A DNA stretch of 39,497 bases, taken from IMG/VR virus record IMGVR_UViG_3300025806_000067, positions 1-39,497 of that record; one strand, written 5' to 3'. Below are positions 22,647 through 29,486 of this stretch, piece after piece. Both the position numbers and the translations under genes were made by a program. The stretch's first letter is position 1, and the number at the start of each line of letters is the position of its first letter. This DNA is from a virus. The notes beneath the pieces were generated by a model. The model saw only the letters and a list, made by a program, of their open reading frames with translations, did not search any database and had not been told where the DNA came from.

Positions 22647-23077
22647 TGGAAGTTAAGGAATTAGATAAGTTAATAAAGGATATAGGAGCTGTAATAAGCT
22701 TCTATTCCTGTTTAGCTGAGGACTTTAAAGATATAAATAGACTTATATCAGGTAAACGTAAATTAGTAGGCTATTCATTTAGATTTGCTGAGTTAGTAGG
22801 TAATGCTTTAGAAAGTTATAATAACTCTTATGCAGATAGAAAACATAAAGAAGCTGAAAAGAAGTTAGAGTATATTAAAACTGGTGATTCAGTTGCTAAA
22901 GCAGAACTACAAACCGAGTTAATAACTTATAAGCTACGAGTAGAAGAGGGTAAAAGTGAAGCTTTATATAGAAAGGTTAAAAGCCAATTCGATACTATTA
23001 GAGATACTATTAATTCAATGACTCAGGACATAAGCACATTAAAACAGGAAATTAACGATACTAAAAATTTAACATAA
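22646..23077 (+). CDS. coiled-coil protein in the recombination operon, 143 aa
   Basis: Helical throughout with Lys/Glu heptads at residues about 70-140 (AELQTELITYKLRVEEGKSE, SQFDTIRDTINSMTQDISTL). No catalytic motif. Coupled at both ends (TAATG overlaps) to the DUF3127 and VRR-NUC genes, suggesting a partner or regulator of one of them. In size and place it resembles small coiled-coil partners of recombinases, which is only an analogy. Confidence 0.65.
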   Translation: MEVKELDKLIKDIGAVISFYSCLAEDFKDINRLISGKRKLVGYSFRFAELVGNALESYNNSYADRKHKEAEKKLEYIKTGDSVAKAELQTELITYKLRVEEGKSEALYRKVKSQFDTIRDTINSMTQDISTLKQEINDTKNLT

Positions 23078-23487
23078 TGAAAAGAAACCCGTTTGAAAGG
23101 TTTTTAGGTAAAGAAGATTTACTACAAAGAGCCGTTATAGAATATTGTGAGCTTCAATATAATGTTACTCCTATTTGCATGGGTACTGAGGGTAAAAAAT
23201 CAGCATTTGAGCAATTTAAGTTTAAATGGATGGGAGGTAGGAAAGGAGTTAGTGACTTGTTTATACCTAAAGCTAATTTACAGTTTAGCGGTTTGTTTAT
23301 TGAATTAAAAAAAGAAGGTGCTAAGATTTGGAAAAAAGATGGTACTTTATACGCTTCTAATAAAGATCACCACCAAAGGCAATTAGATTTTATTGATGAA
23401 ATGAATGCAGCTAATTATTTTTCTCAACTATGCATAGGGTTTGATGAAACAAAAGAGGTTATAGATTACTATATGAATATTAGCTAA
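23077..23487 (+). CDS. VRR-NUC domain nuclease
   Basis: 136 aa. PD-(D/E)XK-type core of the VRR-NUC family: LLQRAVIEYCE (Gln17), GRKGVSDLFIP (Asp60), GLFIELKKEG (Glu76, Lys78), then HHQRQLDFIDEM, the usual Q..fl..l helix. Family members cut branched or single-stranded DNA; phage ones act in recombination or as junction resolvases. Length is the usual stand-alone size. Last gene of the 20955 operon. Confidence 0.88.
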   Translation: MKRNPFERFLGKEDLLQRAVIEYCELQYNVTPICMGTEGKKSAFEQFKFKWMGGRKGVSDLFIPKANLQFSGLFIELKKEGAKIWKKDGTLYASNKDHHQRQLDFIDEMNAANYFSQLCIGFDETKEVIDYYMNIS

Positions 23488-23490
23488 CCT

Positions 23491-23509
23491 ATTTAGAATC
23501 ATTTTAAAT
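23491..23509 (+). promoter_or_regulatory. weak fourth copy of the 19-bp operator palindrome
   Basis: ATTTAGAATCATTTTAAAT, two differences from the copy at 14218, located 3 nt after the stop of the VRR-NUC gene and before a terminator. It is not at the -33 position of the next promoter (-7 box at 23577). It may be a degenerate or distant operator. Confidence 0.4.
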
Positions 23510-23522
23510 AACAAGTAATTAG

Positions 23523-23550
23523 AGGGTAGATTAATTTTTACCCTTTTTTT
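23523..23550 (+). terminator. intrinsic terminator
   Basis: Stem AGGGTA (23523-23528)/TACCCT (23539-23544), loop GATTAATTTT, T tract to 23550. Short stem, moderate strength. It ends the recombination operon. Confidence 0.75.
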
Positions 23551-23576
23551 ATGCGCTTATATTAAAAAGTTATTAC

Positions 23577-23584
23577 TATATTTG
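23577..23584 (+). promoter_or_regulatory. early promoter -7 box TATATTTG
   Basis: TTATTACTATATTTG, the same 15-mer as at 20915-20929 and 28143-28157. No TTG at -33. Leader AAAAACAAACAACGAAATG resembles the other early leaders. Confidence 0.7.
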
Positions 23585-23605
23585 AAAAACAAACAACGAA
23601 ATGAT

Positions 23606-23815
23606 ATGGACATCTACGAAAAACTACAGAAAATTGAAGCCAACATATATAACCTTAGTGTTAGTATAAAGGCTTTATGGGTTAATCCTTCACCTTACTA
23701 TCAGGCATTCGATAAGCAGGAAGAGTTAAAACACGTAATAGAGATTAAACAAAAATCTTTAGCGTATTGGAAAAGGAGATTTAATAGAGAATTACAAACA
23801 ATTAAAAAATACTAA
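23606..23815 (+). CDS. hypothetical early protein, 69 aa
   Basis: Start ATG 23606 preferred over the in-frame TTG at 23582, which lies inside the -7 box. The ATG at 23601 is out of frame. Helical: MDIYEKLQKIEANIYNLSVS, WVNPSPYYQAFDKQEELKHV, YWKRRFNRELQTIKKY, with a basic C-terminus. One base before the HNH gene. No family recognised. Confidence 0.65.
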   Translation: MDIYEKLQKIEANIYNLSVSIKALWVNPSPYYQAFDKQEELKHVIEIKQKSLAYWKRRFNRELQTIKKY

Positions 23816-23816
23816 G

Positions 23817-24302
23817 ATGAAAGATGATTCTGGAAAGTGTTTTTATGATATAGCAAACATATTTATACCTGTTGTAAAGAATAAAAAAGTAAAAAATTCA
23901 GATAGATTATATATCTATAAAAGAGATGGATTCAAGTGTTTAAAATGCAAAAAGAAATCTCCGCTATCGATAGACCATATTTTACCAGTATCAAAAGGAG
24001 GTTTATTTAATATTGAAAATTACCAAACACTTTGTAGAAAGTGTAATAGTGAAAAAGGAAGTAGTAAAATAGATTATAGACAATTAAAACTAAATAAGAT
24101 GAATAAAGAGCAATTAATAGAAAAGCTAGAAAGAAACCTAATGATTTTTAGCGCTAGTCTAGTAGCTTATGGGGAAACTTTAAGTACTGATGGTTCAAAA
24201 GATATAGGTGTTATGTTAGGAGTTCCTAGAATGGAAAGCATATTAACAGAAGCTTATGAGAAACTAGAGCAAGAAATAGAAACTTTAAAACTAGAATTAT
24301 GA
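23817..24302 (+). CDS. HNH endonuclease fused to a phage protein of unknown function
   Basis: 161 aa. Residues 1-94 form a McrA-type HNH nuclease: DGFKCLKCKKKSPLSIDHIL, with Cys41/Cys44, Asp53-His54, Asn68 and Cys73/Cys76 (TLCRKCNSEKG). Residues 95-161 begin with Met (MNKEQLIEKLERNLMIFSAS) and read like an independent helical protein. An in-frame ATG at 24099 could start that part alone, so the HNH part may have been fused in-frame upstream of an older gene. Homing-type or packaging-type HNH are both possible; no terminase lies next to it. Confidence 0.78.
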   Translation: MKDDSGKCFYDIANIFIPVVKNKKVKNSDRLYIYKRDGFKCLKCKKKSPLSIDHILPVSKGGLFNIENYQTLCRKCNSEKGSSKIDYRQLKLNKMNKEQLIEKLERNLMIFSASLVAYGETLSTDGSKDIGVMLGVPRMESILTEAYEKLEQEIETLKLEL

Positions 24303-24306
24303 AAGC
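24281..24306 (+). repeat. 26-bp direct repeat, copy 1
   Basis: Spans the end of one gene, the ATGA overlap and the start of the next; a perfect copy lies at 24685-24710. Both upstream genes therefore end ...TLKLEL and both downstream genes start MKA. It brackets the gene 24299-24706 with a period of 404 bp. Confidence 0.9.
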
Positions 24307-24706
24307 ACAAGAATTGAGAATAGGAAATTTCGTCAACTATATTGAAAAAATATACGAAGGACAAAAAGATCAAGTCGTTAAAATAATAGCTATTACACAA
24401 AACTATTTAAAAGACGACACGAATAAAAATACCATCGTCAGTGAAGTTGAAGCCTATAAACCCATACCATTAACTGAAGAGCGGTTGTTGAAGTTTGGAG
24501 CGAAAGAACAGATTATTGATGAATGTGGAGGTAAGAATAGAAAAGATGTAAAGGCGTTATTTTTAAAGTACCAAAAAGGATTAAACTTGATGTTTATTGA
24601 TGGTAAGATGTTTTACGGGTCGTTAGAGATTAAACACGTACACCAATTACAAAACCTTTACTTTTCACTTACAGGAGAGGAATTAACTTTAAAACTAGAA
24701 TTATGA
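24299..24706 (+). CDS. conserved Bacteroidetes-phage protein, 135 aa
   Basis: Pattern ELRIGNFVNY at residues 5-14, EAYKPIPLTEERLLKFGA (about 51-68), a Lys/Gly-rich middle, and IKHVHQLQNLYFSLTGEELTL (about 110-130). This 'elRiGN..' ... 'kPIPLTEEwLlkfGF' ... 'vHqLQNLYfaLtGeEL' arrangement is common in phages and prophages of Bacteroidetes; its function is unknown. Both gene ends lie inside a perfect 26-bp direct repeat, so it may have moved as a unit. Confidence 0.8.
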   Translation: MKAQELRIGNFVNYIEKIYEGQKDQVVKIIAITQNYLKDDTNKNTIVSEVEAYKPIPLTEERLLKFGAKEQIIDECGGKNRKDVKALFLKYQKGLNLMFIDGKMFYGSLEIKHVHQLQNLYFSLTGEELTLKLEL

Positions 24707-24710
24707 AAGC
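24685..24710 (+). repeat. 26-bp direct repeat, copy 2
   Basis: Perfect copy of 24281-24306 across the next gene junction. It contains the end of 24299-24706 and the ATG of 24703-25098. Confidence 0.9.
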
Positions 24711-25098
24711 GTATAATTTTGTAGGATTAACAAGTACTGAACAGGTTAAATTTATAACAGAAAAAGAATTTAGCTTAACAGATTTAAGAAAGTATGTATG
24801 TGAGCACTTTCAAATAAATGTAGATCAGTTTTTTTCAAGGGATAGAAGTTTATCCTATGCTCGTGAAATGTTTCTATACTTAGTTTTTGAAAAGATTAGG
24901 GATAAGGATATAAATTATATGTCTAGCCTACCTAGTTTATTATCTACATACACTAGAAGAGATAGAACAAACTGCTTACACTTTAAAAGAATGTTTGAAA
25001 ACGAGAATCATTTATATGATACTAGAATATTTAACGGTGTAAAATTTAAAGACCATTACAATAAATTATTAAACAACATTAAAACCTTATCATTATGA
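24703..25098 (+). CDS. DnaA domain-IV-like protein, 131 aa
   Basis: Resembles the C-terminal DNA-binding domain of DnaA: HFQINVDQFFSRDRSLSYAR (residues about 35-54) then EMFLYLVFEK, SLPSLLSTYTRRDRTNCLHF (about 75-94). The DnaA pattern is 'R.Rs...aR...yL' followed by 'GgRDHtTv.ha'; here RRDRTN replaces RDHTT. No AAA+ ATPase part is present. It may bind origin sites or act as a transcription regulator. Coupled to a second DnaA-like gene downstream. Confidence 0.7.
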   Translation: MKAYNFVGLTSTEQVKFITEKEFSLTDLRKYVCEHFQINVDQFFSRDRSLSYAREMFLYLVFEKIRDKDINYMSSLPSLLSTYTRRDRTNCLHFKRMFENENHLYDTRIFNGVKFKDHYNKLLNNIKTLSL

Positions 25099-25553
25099 AT
25101 CAATATTTATTAACTGAGAACGATTTAAAAGACTTTGCTGAGGGCATAGAGTCATTTGGAATAGAAACTGCCTTAAAAGTGCTTAAAAGTAGGTTTAACC
25201 CAGATATTGAAAGTATAACACTTGCTGAAATAATGAATTTAGTAACAAAAGTGACTAATGTAAGTATTGAGCAGCTTAAAAGTAGTTCCAGGTTACAGGA
25301 AATTGTAAACGCTCGGCATATCTTCTGTTATATTGCAAAGAATAATGTAGTGTGTATTCTAAGTAAGATTAGTGATATGGTTAATAGAAACCACGCAACA
25401 GCTATACATTCAATTAAGGTAGTTGAAAATGCTTTAGATCAGGGGTATTTTGAGTTTTGCAACCCAGTAGAAGTAATTCAAAAAATAATTAATAGAAAAA
25501 AAGAGGAAGAAAATAAGGAAGAAATTAGTATTATTGAAAATTTTAAAGTATAA
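25095..25553 (+). CDS. DnaA domain-IV-like protein, 152 aa
   Basis: Residues about 48-115 match the DnaA C-terminal domain: VTKVTNVSIEQLKSSSRLQE then IVNARHIFCYIAK (R...aR.i..Y), and KISDMVNRNHATAIHSIKVV with NRNHATAIH in the place of GRDHTTVLH, so the box-binding helix-turn-helix is closer to the consensus than in the neighbouring paralogue. N-terminal 45 residues form a separate helical part. A Lys/Glu tail follows. Likely binds phage DNA, perhaps the origin. Overlaps the previous gene by 4 nt. Confidence 0.78.
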   Translation: MNQYLLTENDLKDFAEGIESFGIETALKVLKSRFNPDIESITLAEIMNLVTKVTNVSIEQLKSSSRLQEIVNARHIFCYIAKNNVVCILSKISDMVNRNHATAIHSIKVVENALDQGYFEFCNPVEVIQKIINRKKEEENKEEISIIENFKV

Positions 25554-25560
25554 TTGTAAT

Positions 25561-25695
25561 ATGAAGGGTTTTATTAGTGTAAAAGATTACGCGGATAAAG
25601 AGCAAATATCTGTACAGGCTGTTTATCAAAGGATAGCTAAAAATACTGTTACTTATGAAAAAGTAGGTAAGGTATTTCTGATTAAAGAAAAATAG
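25561..25695 (+). CDS. small excisionase/MerR-like helix-turn-helix protein, 44 aa
   Basis: ATG 25561, TAG 25693-25695. MKGFISVKDYADKEQISVQA then VYQRIAKNTVTYEKVGKVFL: the 'isvkdyA...gvs.qaVy.ri....i...kvG....I' pattern of winged-helix excisionase/MerR-type DNA-binding modules. It would bind DNA as an accessory factor or regulator. No integrase is found, so regulation is likelier than excision. A candidate to bind the 19-bp palindromes, without direct evidence. Confidence 0.65.
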   Translation: MKGFISVKDYADKEQISVQAVYQRIAKNTVTYEKVGKVFLIKEK

Positions 25696-25730
25696 TTTTT
25701 TTTATTAACAATGTTTAAAATTTTAAAGTT

Positions 25731-25922
25731 ATGATTATTATTGACAAGAGTATTACGGTAGATAATGGAGTTCAAAAACAGCTTTCATGGTGTGAAATGT
25801 ATGGTAAGTTTTACTTATCTATTAGCTGTGATCCTGCTGATTCTTCTATTTATTTACATAAAGAGGAAGCTATCTTCTTAATTGAAGAGTTAACTAATTT
25901 TGTAAACAATAAAGAAAAGTAA
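25731..25922 (+). CDS. hypothetical protein, 63 aa
   Basis: MIIIDKSITVDNGVQKQLSW then CEMYGKFYLSISCDPADSSI and a helix EEAIFLIEELTNFVNN. Strand-strand-helix layout, two Cys. Lies 4 nt before the replication gene, suggesting joint expression. No motif recognised. Confidence 0.6.
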   Translation: MIIIDKSITVDNGVQKQLSWCEMYGKFYLSISCDPADSSIYLHKEEAIFLIEELTNFVNNKEK

Positions 25923-25926
25923 TAAA

Positions 25927-26724
25927 ATGGCTAGACCTAGTAGAAATGATGTAGACTATTTTCCTTTCATGTGTAAAGAAGGGAAAGCTATGTTTTGTAT
26001 TGAAGAGAAATATGGTAATGATGGTTTTGCTGCTTGGATTAAAATACTAAGATCTTTAGCTACTACAAATTTTCATTATATAAATTTATCAGATCCTTCT
26101 GAAAAAATGTTTTTAAGTGCTAAGTGCAAAATAAGTGAAAATGTTTTAGATGGTATAATAACAGACCTTTGTAATTTAGGTGAATTTGATAAAGAATTAT
26201 GGGAAAACTATTCTGTTATTTACTCAGAAAAATTCATAGAAAGTGTAAGAGATGCTTATTCAAAAAGAAATAATAACCCTTTAGATAAAAACGAATTAAG
26301 TGAACATTTAGGGCTTTTAGGGGTGAATAAACCTATTAAAAGTACACCTAAACACAGTAAAGAACCACTTAAAGGGGTCGAAAACCCACAAAGTAAAAAA
26401 GAGTATACTATAGTAAAGGAAAGTATAGAAGAAAATAATAAGATTTTACCTTTAAAAGTTAATCCTAATAAAGTAAATGAAGTCTTAAAAATGTTTGATG
26501 AAACTAATTTCGAGCAAAAAGAAAGAATTTATAAAACTAATAAGGAGAATATTAGAATAAAATTATTAGAGTTCTTAGAAACAGAAAGCTTAAACGATAC
26601 TTTTGTTAATAAACCATTAGGAAATGTAATAAAACATTTTTTTAACTGGTTACAGTATAGTAAACCTAGAGAGGTAGTTTCAAAAGATAACAGCGTTCCT
26701 AGTTGGATTACTGATAAAAGATAA
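25927..26724 (+). CDS. Lin1244/Lin1753-type (DUF4373) replication protein
   Basis: 265 aa. The N-terminal 110 residues match the Lin1244/Lin1753-like domain: MARPSRNDVDYFPFMCKEGK, EEKYGNDGFAAWIKILRSLA, and a winged-helix stretch (LDGIITDLCNLGEFDKELW). The middle is a polar linker with Lys/Pro/Asn. C-terminal residues about 190-255 (FEQKERIYKTNKENIRIKLL, NVIKHFFNWLQYSKPR) look like the small helical domain of DnaD-like helicase loaders. It probably recruits the ATPase encoded next, at the phage origin. Confidence 0.8.
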   Translation: MARPSRNDVDYFPFMCKEGKAMFCIEEKYGNDGFAAWIKILRSLATTNFHYINLSDPSEKMFLSAKCKISENVLDGIITDLCNLGEFDKELWENYSVIYSEKFIESVRDAYSKRNNNPLDKNELSEHLGLLGVNKPIKSTPKHSKEPLKGVENPQSKKEYTIVKESIEENNKILPLKVNPNKVNEVLKMFDETNFEQKERIYKTNKENIRIKLLEFLETESLNDTFVNKPLGNVIKHFFNWLQYSKPREVVSKDNSVPSWITDKR

Positions 26725-26753
26725 ATTCTTTCCTAAAAAAAAATAACAATATT

Positions 26754-27794
26754 ATGGATAATAAAGCTTTGGCGAAATCTTTTAATAAGCCGTTTGATGC
26801 TTTTGAAGGATTAGAAGAAATAAGATTAGGGAAAGTTCAGCAGGGTTTAGGGATTGGTGTAGATGCTTGGGATAACTTTATTAGATGGAAAGATGGGCAG
26901 TTTAACATGGTTAACGGGCATGATAACGTAGGTAAAACTGATGTTATTCTATGGTACTTTGTTAACATGGCTAAGAAGCATAACAAAACGTTTAACATCT
27001 TTTGTAGTGAAAATACACTTAGAAGCCAAGTATTTAAACTATTCAACTTTTGGACGGGCAGAAGGATGGATAAAGATTTTAGTAAGGATGAAGCAGGGTA
27101 TAGACGAACTTTAAACGAAATTACAGATTGTTTTAGTTTTATTCCTACAAACAGAAAATACACTGCTAATCATATTTTAGACATAGCTGCTACTAACAAT
27201 TGTGATGGTTTACTAATTGATCCGTTTAATTCGTTGATGGTAGAAACTGGAAACAAGCACCAGGAAGATTATAACATCTGCTCAGATATTAGATTATTCT
27301 GTGATAGCACAAGTACAACTACTTTTGTAAATGCTCACTTAGTCACTCAGGCAGCAAGGAACGTTTACCCTAAAGATCATGATTACGAAGGACATTTAAA
27401 ACCACCTGAAAAAGCTGATACTGAGGGAGGGCAAAAGTTCGCGAATAGAGCTGATGATTTTTGGAGCAATCACAGAATGACTCAACATAGTGAACGGTGG
27501 AAGATTGCAGAAGTACACGTTAGAAAGGTAAAAGAAACTATAACGGGTGGAGGTGTAACGCCTAGGGAAGCACCAATAGAAATGGTATGGGATGATTACA
27601 CTAAGTACAGAATAGGAGGTATTAACCCATTACAAGAAACTTATACAGGTGTTGGTGTTAATGAGCTAGAAGATATTGAGAATCAGGTTAGGTTAGAAAA
27701 GTCTGAAGCACATAGTAGAATGAGTAAACAAAGCTATGGAGCTACTGAGGAAATAGAAAAAGATGAGTTTGAAGATGATGAAATCCCTTTTTAA
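26754..27794 (+). CDS. RecA/DnaB-fold ATPase, putative replicative helicase
   Basis: 346 aa. Walker A is GHDNVGKT (residues 55-62), Walker B GLLIDP (Asp156), with CSEN at 84-87 after strand 2 and FVNAHLVTQAARN (about 191-203) as the sensor strand. It matches the DnaB/RadA-type RecA core without the DnaB N-terminal domain. The C-terminus ends EFEDDEIPF, like an SSB C-terminal tip. It should unwind DNA at forks with the upstream Lin1244-type protein as loader. No primase or polymerase is encoded, so host enzymes are needed. Confidence 0.8.
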   Translation: MDNKALAKSFNKPFDAFEGLEEIRLGKVQQGLGIGVDAWDNFIRWKDGQFNMVNGHDNVGKTDVILWYFVNMAKKHNKTFNIFCSENTLRSQVFKLFNFWTGRRMDKDFSKDEAGYRRTLNEITDCFSFIPTNRKYTANHILDIAATNNCDGLLIDPFNSLMVETGNKHQEDYNICSDIRLFCDSTSTTTFVNAHLVTQAARNVYPKDHDYEGHLKPPEKADTEGGQKFANRADDFWSNHRMTQHSERWKIAEVHVRKVKETITGGGVTPREAPIEMVWDDYTKYRIGGINPLQETYTGVGVNELEDIENQVRLEKSEAHSRMSKQSYGATEEIEKDEFEDDEIPF

Positions 27795-27803
27795 TTTAAA
27801 GAT

Positions 27804-28130
27804 ATGATTGTAAATATTATAAAAGAGTATGGTAGCCTTGTAGATTTAAGTGTTAAAATGTATGCTCAAACATCTATAACCTGTATCAAAGCTTATACGC
27901 TTGTAATACAACGTAAGTTTAAAAAGCAGGGTGTTGATAACAACCTAAGTAGGCTAGTGGATGATACTATGAAAGATATGGCTGATATTGAGCTATACAT
28001 AGGAATGTTACAAAGTGAGGTATCACAATGGCAGTCAAGACATAGAGAGTTTACCACTTGTGAGCTAGGATTAAGGCAAAGGATTTTAGACTTAGAGCAA
28101 GAAATAAGAGAAAATAATTATAAAGTGTAG
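27804..28130 (+). CDS. coiled-coil early protein, 108 aa
   Basis: Helical, with a long amphipathic C-terminal helix (QSEVSQWQSRHREFTTCELG, LRQRILDLEQEIRENN). The N-terminal part (about residues 1-35) is hydrophobic but not a clear membrane span. It follows the helicase gene by 9 nt and precedes a new promoter. Role unknown. Confidence 0.65.
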   Translation: MIVNIIKEYGSLVDLSVKMYAQTSITCIKAYTLVIQRKFKKQGVDNNLSRLVDDTMKDMADIELYIGMLQSEVSQWQSRHREFTTCELGLRQRILDLEQEIRENNYKV

Positions 28131-28157
28131 TATATTAGAATTTTATTACTATATTTG
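28131..28157 (+). promoter_or_regulatory. early promoter region, TATATTAG and TATATTTG boxes
   Basis: TATATTAG at 28131-28138, directly after the stop of the gene before, and TATATTTG at 28150-28157 within TTATTACTATATTTG, the same 15-mer as at 20915 and 23570. The leader TTTAACGAAAAACAAA is nearly identical to that after 19545. Confidence 0.7.
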
Positions 28158-28186
28158 ATTTAACGAAAAACAAAAAAAAGTAAATT

Positions 28187-28447
28187 ATGAATATTTTAGA
28201 AGAAGCAAACGAGATTGTTAATAATAGGTCTGAAGAGAAAGAAAGGCAGTACGGAGCTTTTAGCGAGTCAATGGGTAAAGCTGCTAGAGTGGCTTCTGAA
28301 TTATGCAATAAAGAAATAACAACAGAGGATTTTTATAAATGTATGTTAGCTTTAAAGATAAGCAGAATGGCATATAATTTAAAAGAAGATACTTTACTAG
28401 ATGCTGTCGCATATATAGCTGGATTAAATAACTTTAACAAAGAATAG
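28187..28447 (+). CDS. DUF6378-like protein, 86 aa
   Basis: KERQYGAFSESMGKAARVAS at residues about 18-37 followed by DFYKCMLALKISRMAYNLKE then DTLLDAVAYIAGL fits the DUF6378 pattern ('eRq..YG.f' ... 'kiaRl....k.DtllDaagYi'), a small helical phage family often near nucleotide-metabolism genes. It may be a MazG-like fold relative. One base before the thymidylate-synthase homologue. Confidence 0.75.
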   Translation: MNILEEANEIVNNRSEEKERQYGAFSESMGKAARVASELCNKEITTEDFYKCMLALKISRMAYNLKEDTLLDAVAYIAGLNNFNKE

Positions 28448-28448
28448 T

Positions 28449-29186
28449 ATGCACTTTGAACAAGATTACAAAAAAATAATTATGCGTTGTTTATTAGATG
28501 GTAGCATAAAAAAAAATAGAAACGGGCTTACAAAATATCTTTTTGCTGAAACTTTAAAAATAGACCTTAACAAAGGTTTCCCTATAGTCACAGGTAAAAA
28601 GATATTTTTTGAAAAAGCATTAGGTGAGTTTTTATGGATATGGGGTGGTTATACAGACGTTAGCTTTTTACATAAATACGGAGTAAAATGGTGGGATGAT
28701 TACGCTAAAAATGGTAATGTTAATAAATCTTATGGGCATCAAGTTAAAAACTTTGGCAAAGGAACAGACCAAATAGAATATGCAGCTAATGAATTATTAA
28801 ACTCATCGAGAAGAGCTGTTGTTACTCTATGGAATCCTGAAGAGTTAAAAGAACAAGTCTTACCATGTTGCTATACTCAATTAATTTACAGTAGAGATAA
28901 CGATAAGTTAAATTTACAAGTTACTTTTAGATCATCAGATTTATTTTTAGGTTTACCGTATGATGTTTGTGTGTTATCATTGTTTCTTATTAGCATGGCT
29001 AAAAAAACAGACTTAAAACCTGATAAATTAAGTTTAACATTAACGGATGCACATATTTACGAAGAGCATAAAGAACAAGCAGTTGAATATTATCACACGC
29101 CTAATTATACACTACCTAGATTAGAGGGTAAAGATTTAAAAGATTACAAACACGGAAAATTAATAAAAGCAAAGTTAATATTATGA
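28449..29186 (+). CDS. thymidylate synthase/dCMP hydroxymethylase family
   Basis: 245 aa. Catalytic Cys140 in VLPCCYTQ, phosphate-binding RSSD (Arg161-Asp164), the cofactor and base pocket LFLGLPYDV, and DAHIY (His202, Tyr204). Arg24 in KNRNGLTKY matches the mobile N-terminal Arg. The Asn that reads uracil in ThyA (LGLPFN) is Asp172 here (LGLPYD), as known for T4 dCMP hydroxymethylase, which suggests dCMP as substrate. The residue after the catalytic Cys is Cys rather than His. Overlaps the MazG-like gene by 4 nt. Confidence 0.88.
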   Translation: MHFEQDYKKIIMRCLLDGSIKKNRNGLTKYLFAETLKIDLNKGFPIVTGKKIFFEKALGEFLWIWGGYTDVSFLHKYGVKWWDDYAKNGNVNKSYGHQVKNFGKGTDQIEYAANELLNSSRRAVVTLWNPEELKEQVLPCCYTQLIYSRDNDKLNLQVTFRSSDLFLGLPYDVCVLSLFLISMAKKTDLKPDKLSLTLTDAHIYEEHKEQAVEYYHTPNYTLPRLEGKDLKDYKHGKLIKAKLIL

Positions 29187-29485
29187 TTTTAGAAAAAGAA
29201 TTACAACCAGTAAGAGAGTGGGCAGAAAGCAAAGGAATTTTTGACAAAGGAGACCCGAAGACTCAAACTTTAAAACTTATAGAAGAGGCTGGGGAGTTAT
29301 CTAAAGCAATTTTAAACGATGATAAACCAGAGATAATTGATGCTTTAGGTGACTGTACAATAGTTTTAGTAAACCTAGCTAAGTTGTGTGGTTATGATTT
29401 AGAAGACTGTGTTAATACAGCTTATAATGTAATAGCTAAAAGAACTGGCAAAATGGAAAATGGAACCTTTATAAAAGATAAATAA
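29183..29485 (+). CDS. MazG-like nucleotide pyrophosphohydrolase
   Basis: 100 aa. Helical MazG fold with metal-binding motif KLIEEAGELSKA (Glu34, Glu35, Glu38) and EIIDALGD (Glu50, Asp53, Asp57), as in other EExxE...ExxD enzymes. Family members hydrolyse (d)NTPs to monophosphates. Next to the dCMP/dUMP-modifying enzyme it may supply dCMP or dUMP or remove unwanted dNTPs. Coupled to the upstream stop (ATGA). Confidence 0.82.
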   Translation: MILEKELQPVREWAESKGIFDKGDPKTQTLKLIEEAGELSKAILNDDKPEIIDALGDCTIVLVNLAKLCGYDLEDCVNTAYNVIAKRTGKMENGTFIKDK

Positions 29486-29486
29486 A

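Noticed and set aside
25561-25695. Evidence of lysogeny from the excisionase-like HTH gene
   Set aside because: No integrase, attachment site or repressor gene was found, so the HTH protein alone does not support a temperate life style.
25553-25735. Replication origin next to the DnaA-like genes
   Set aside because: The short AT-rich gaps contain no repeated boxes or iterons that I could see.
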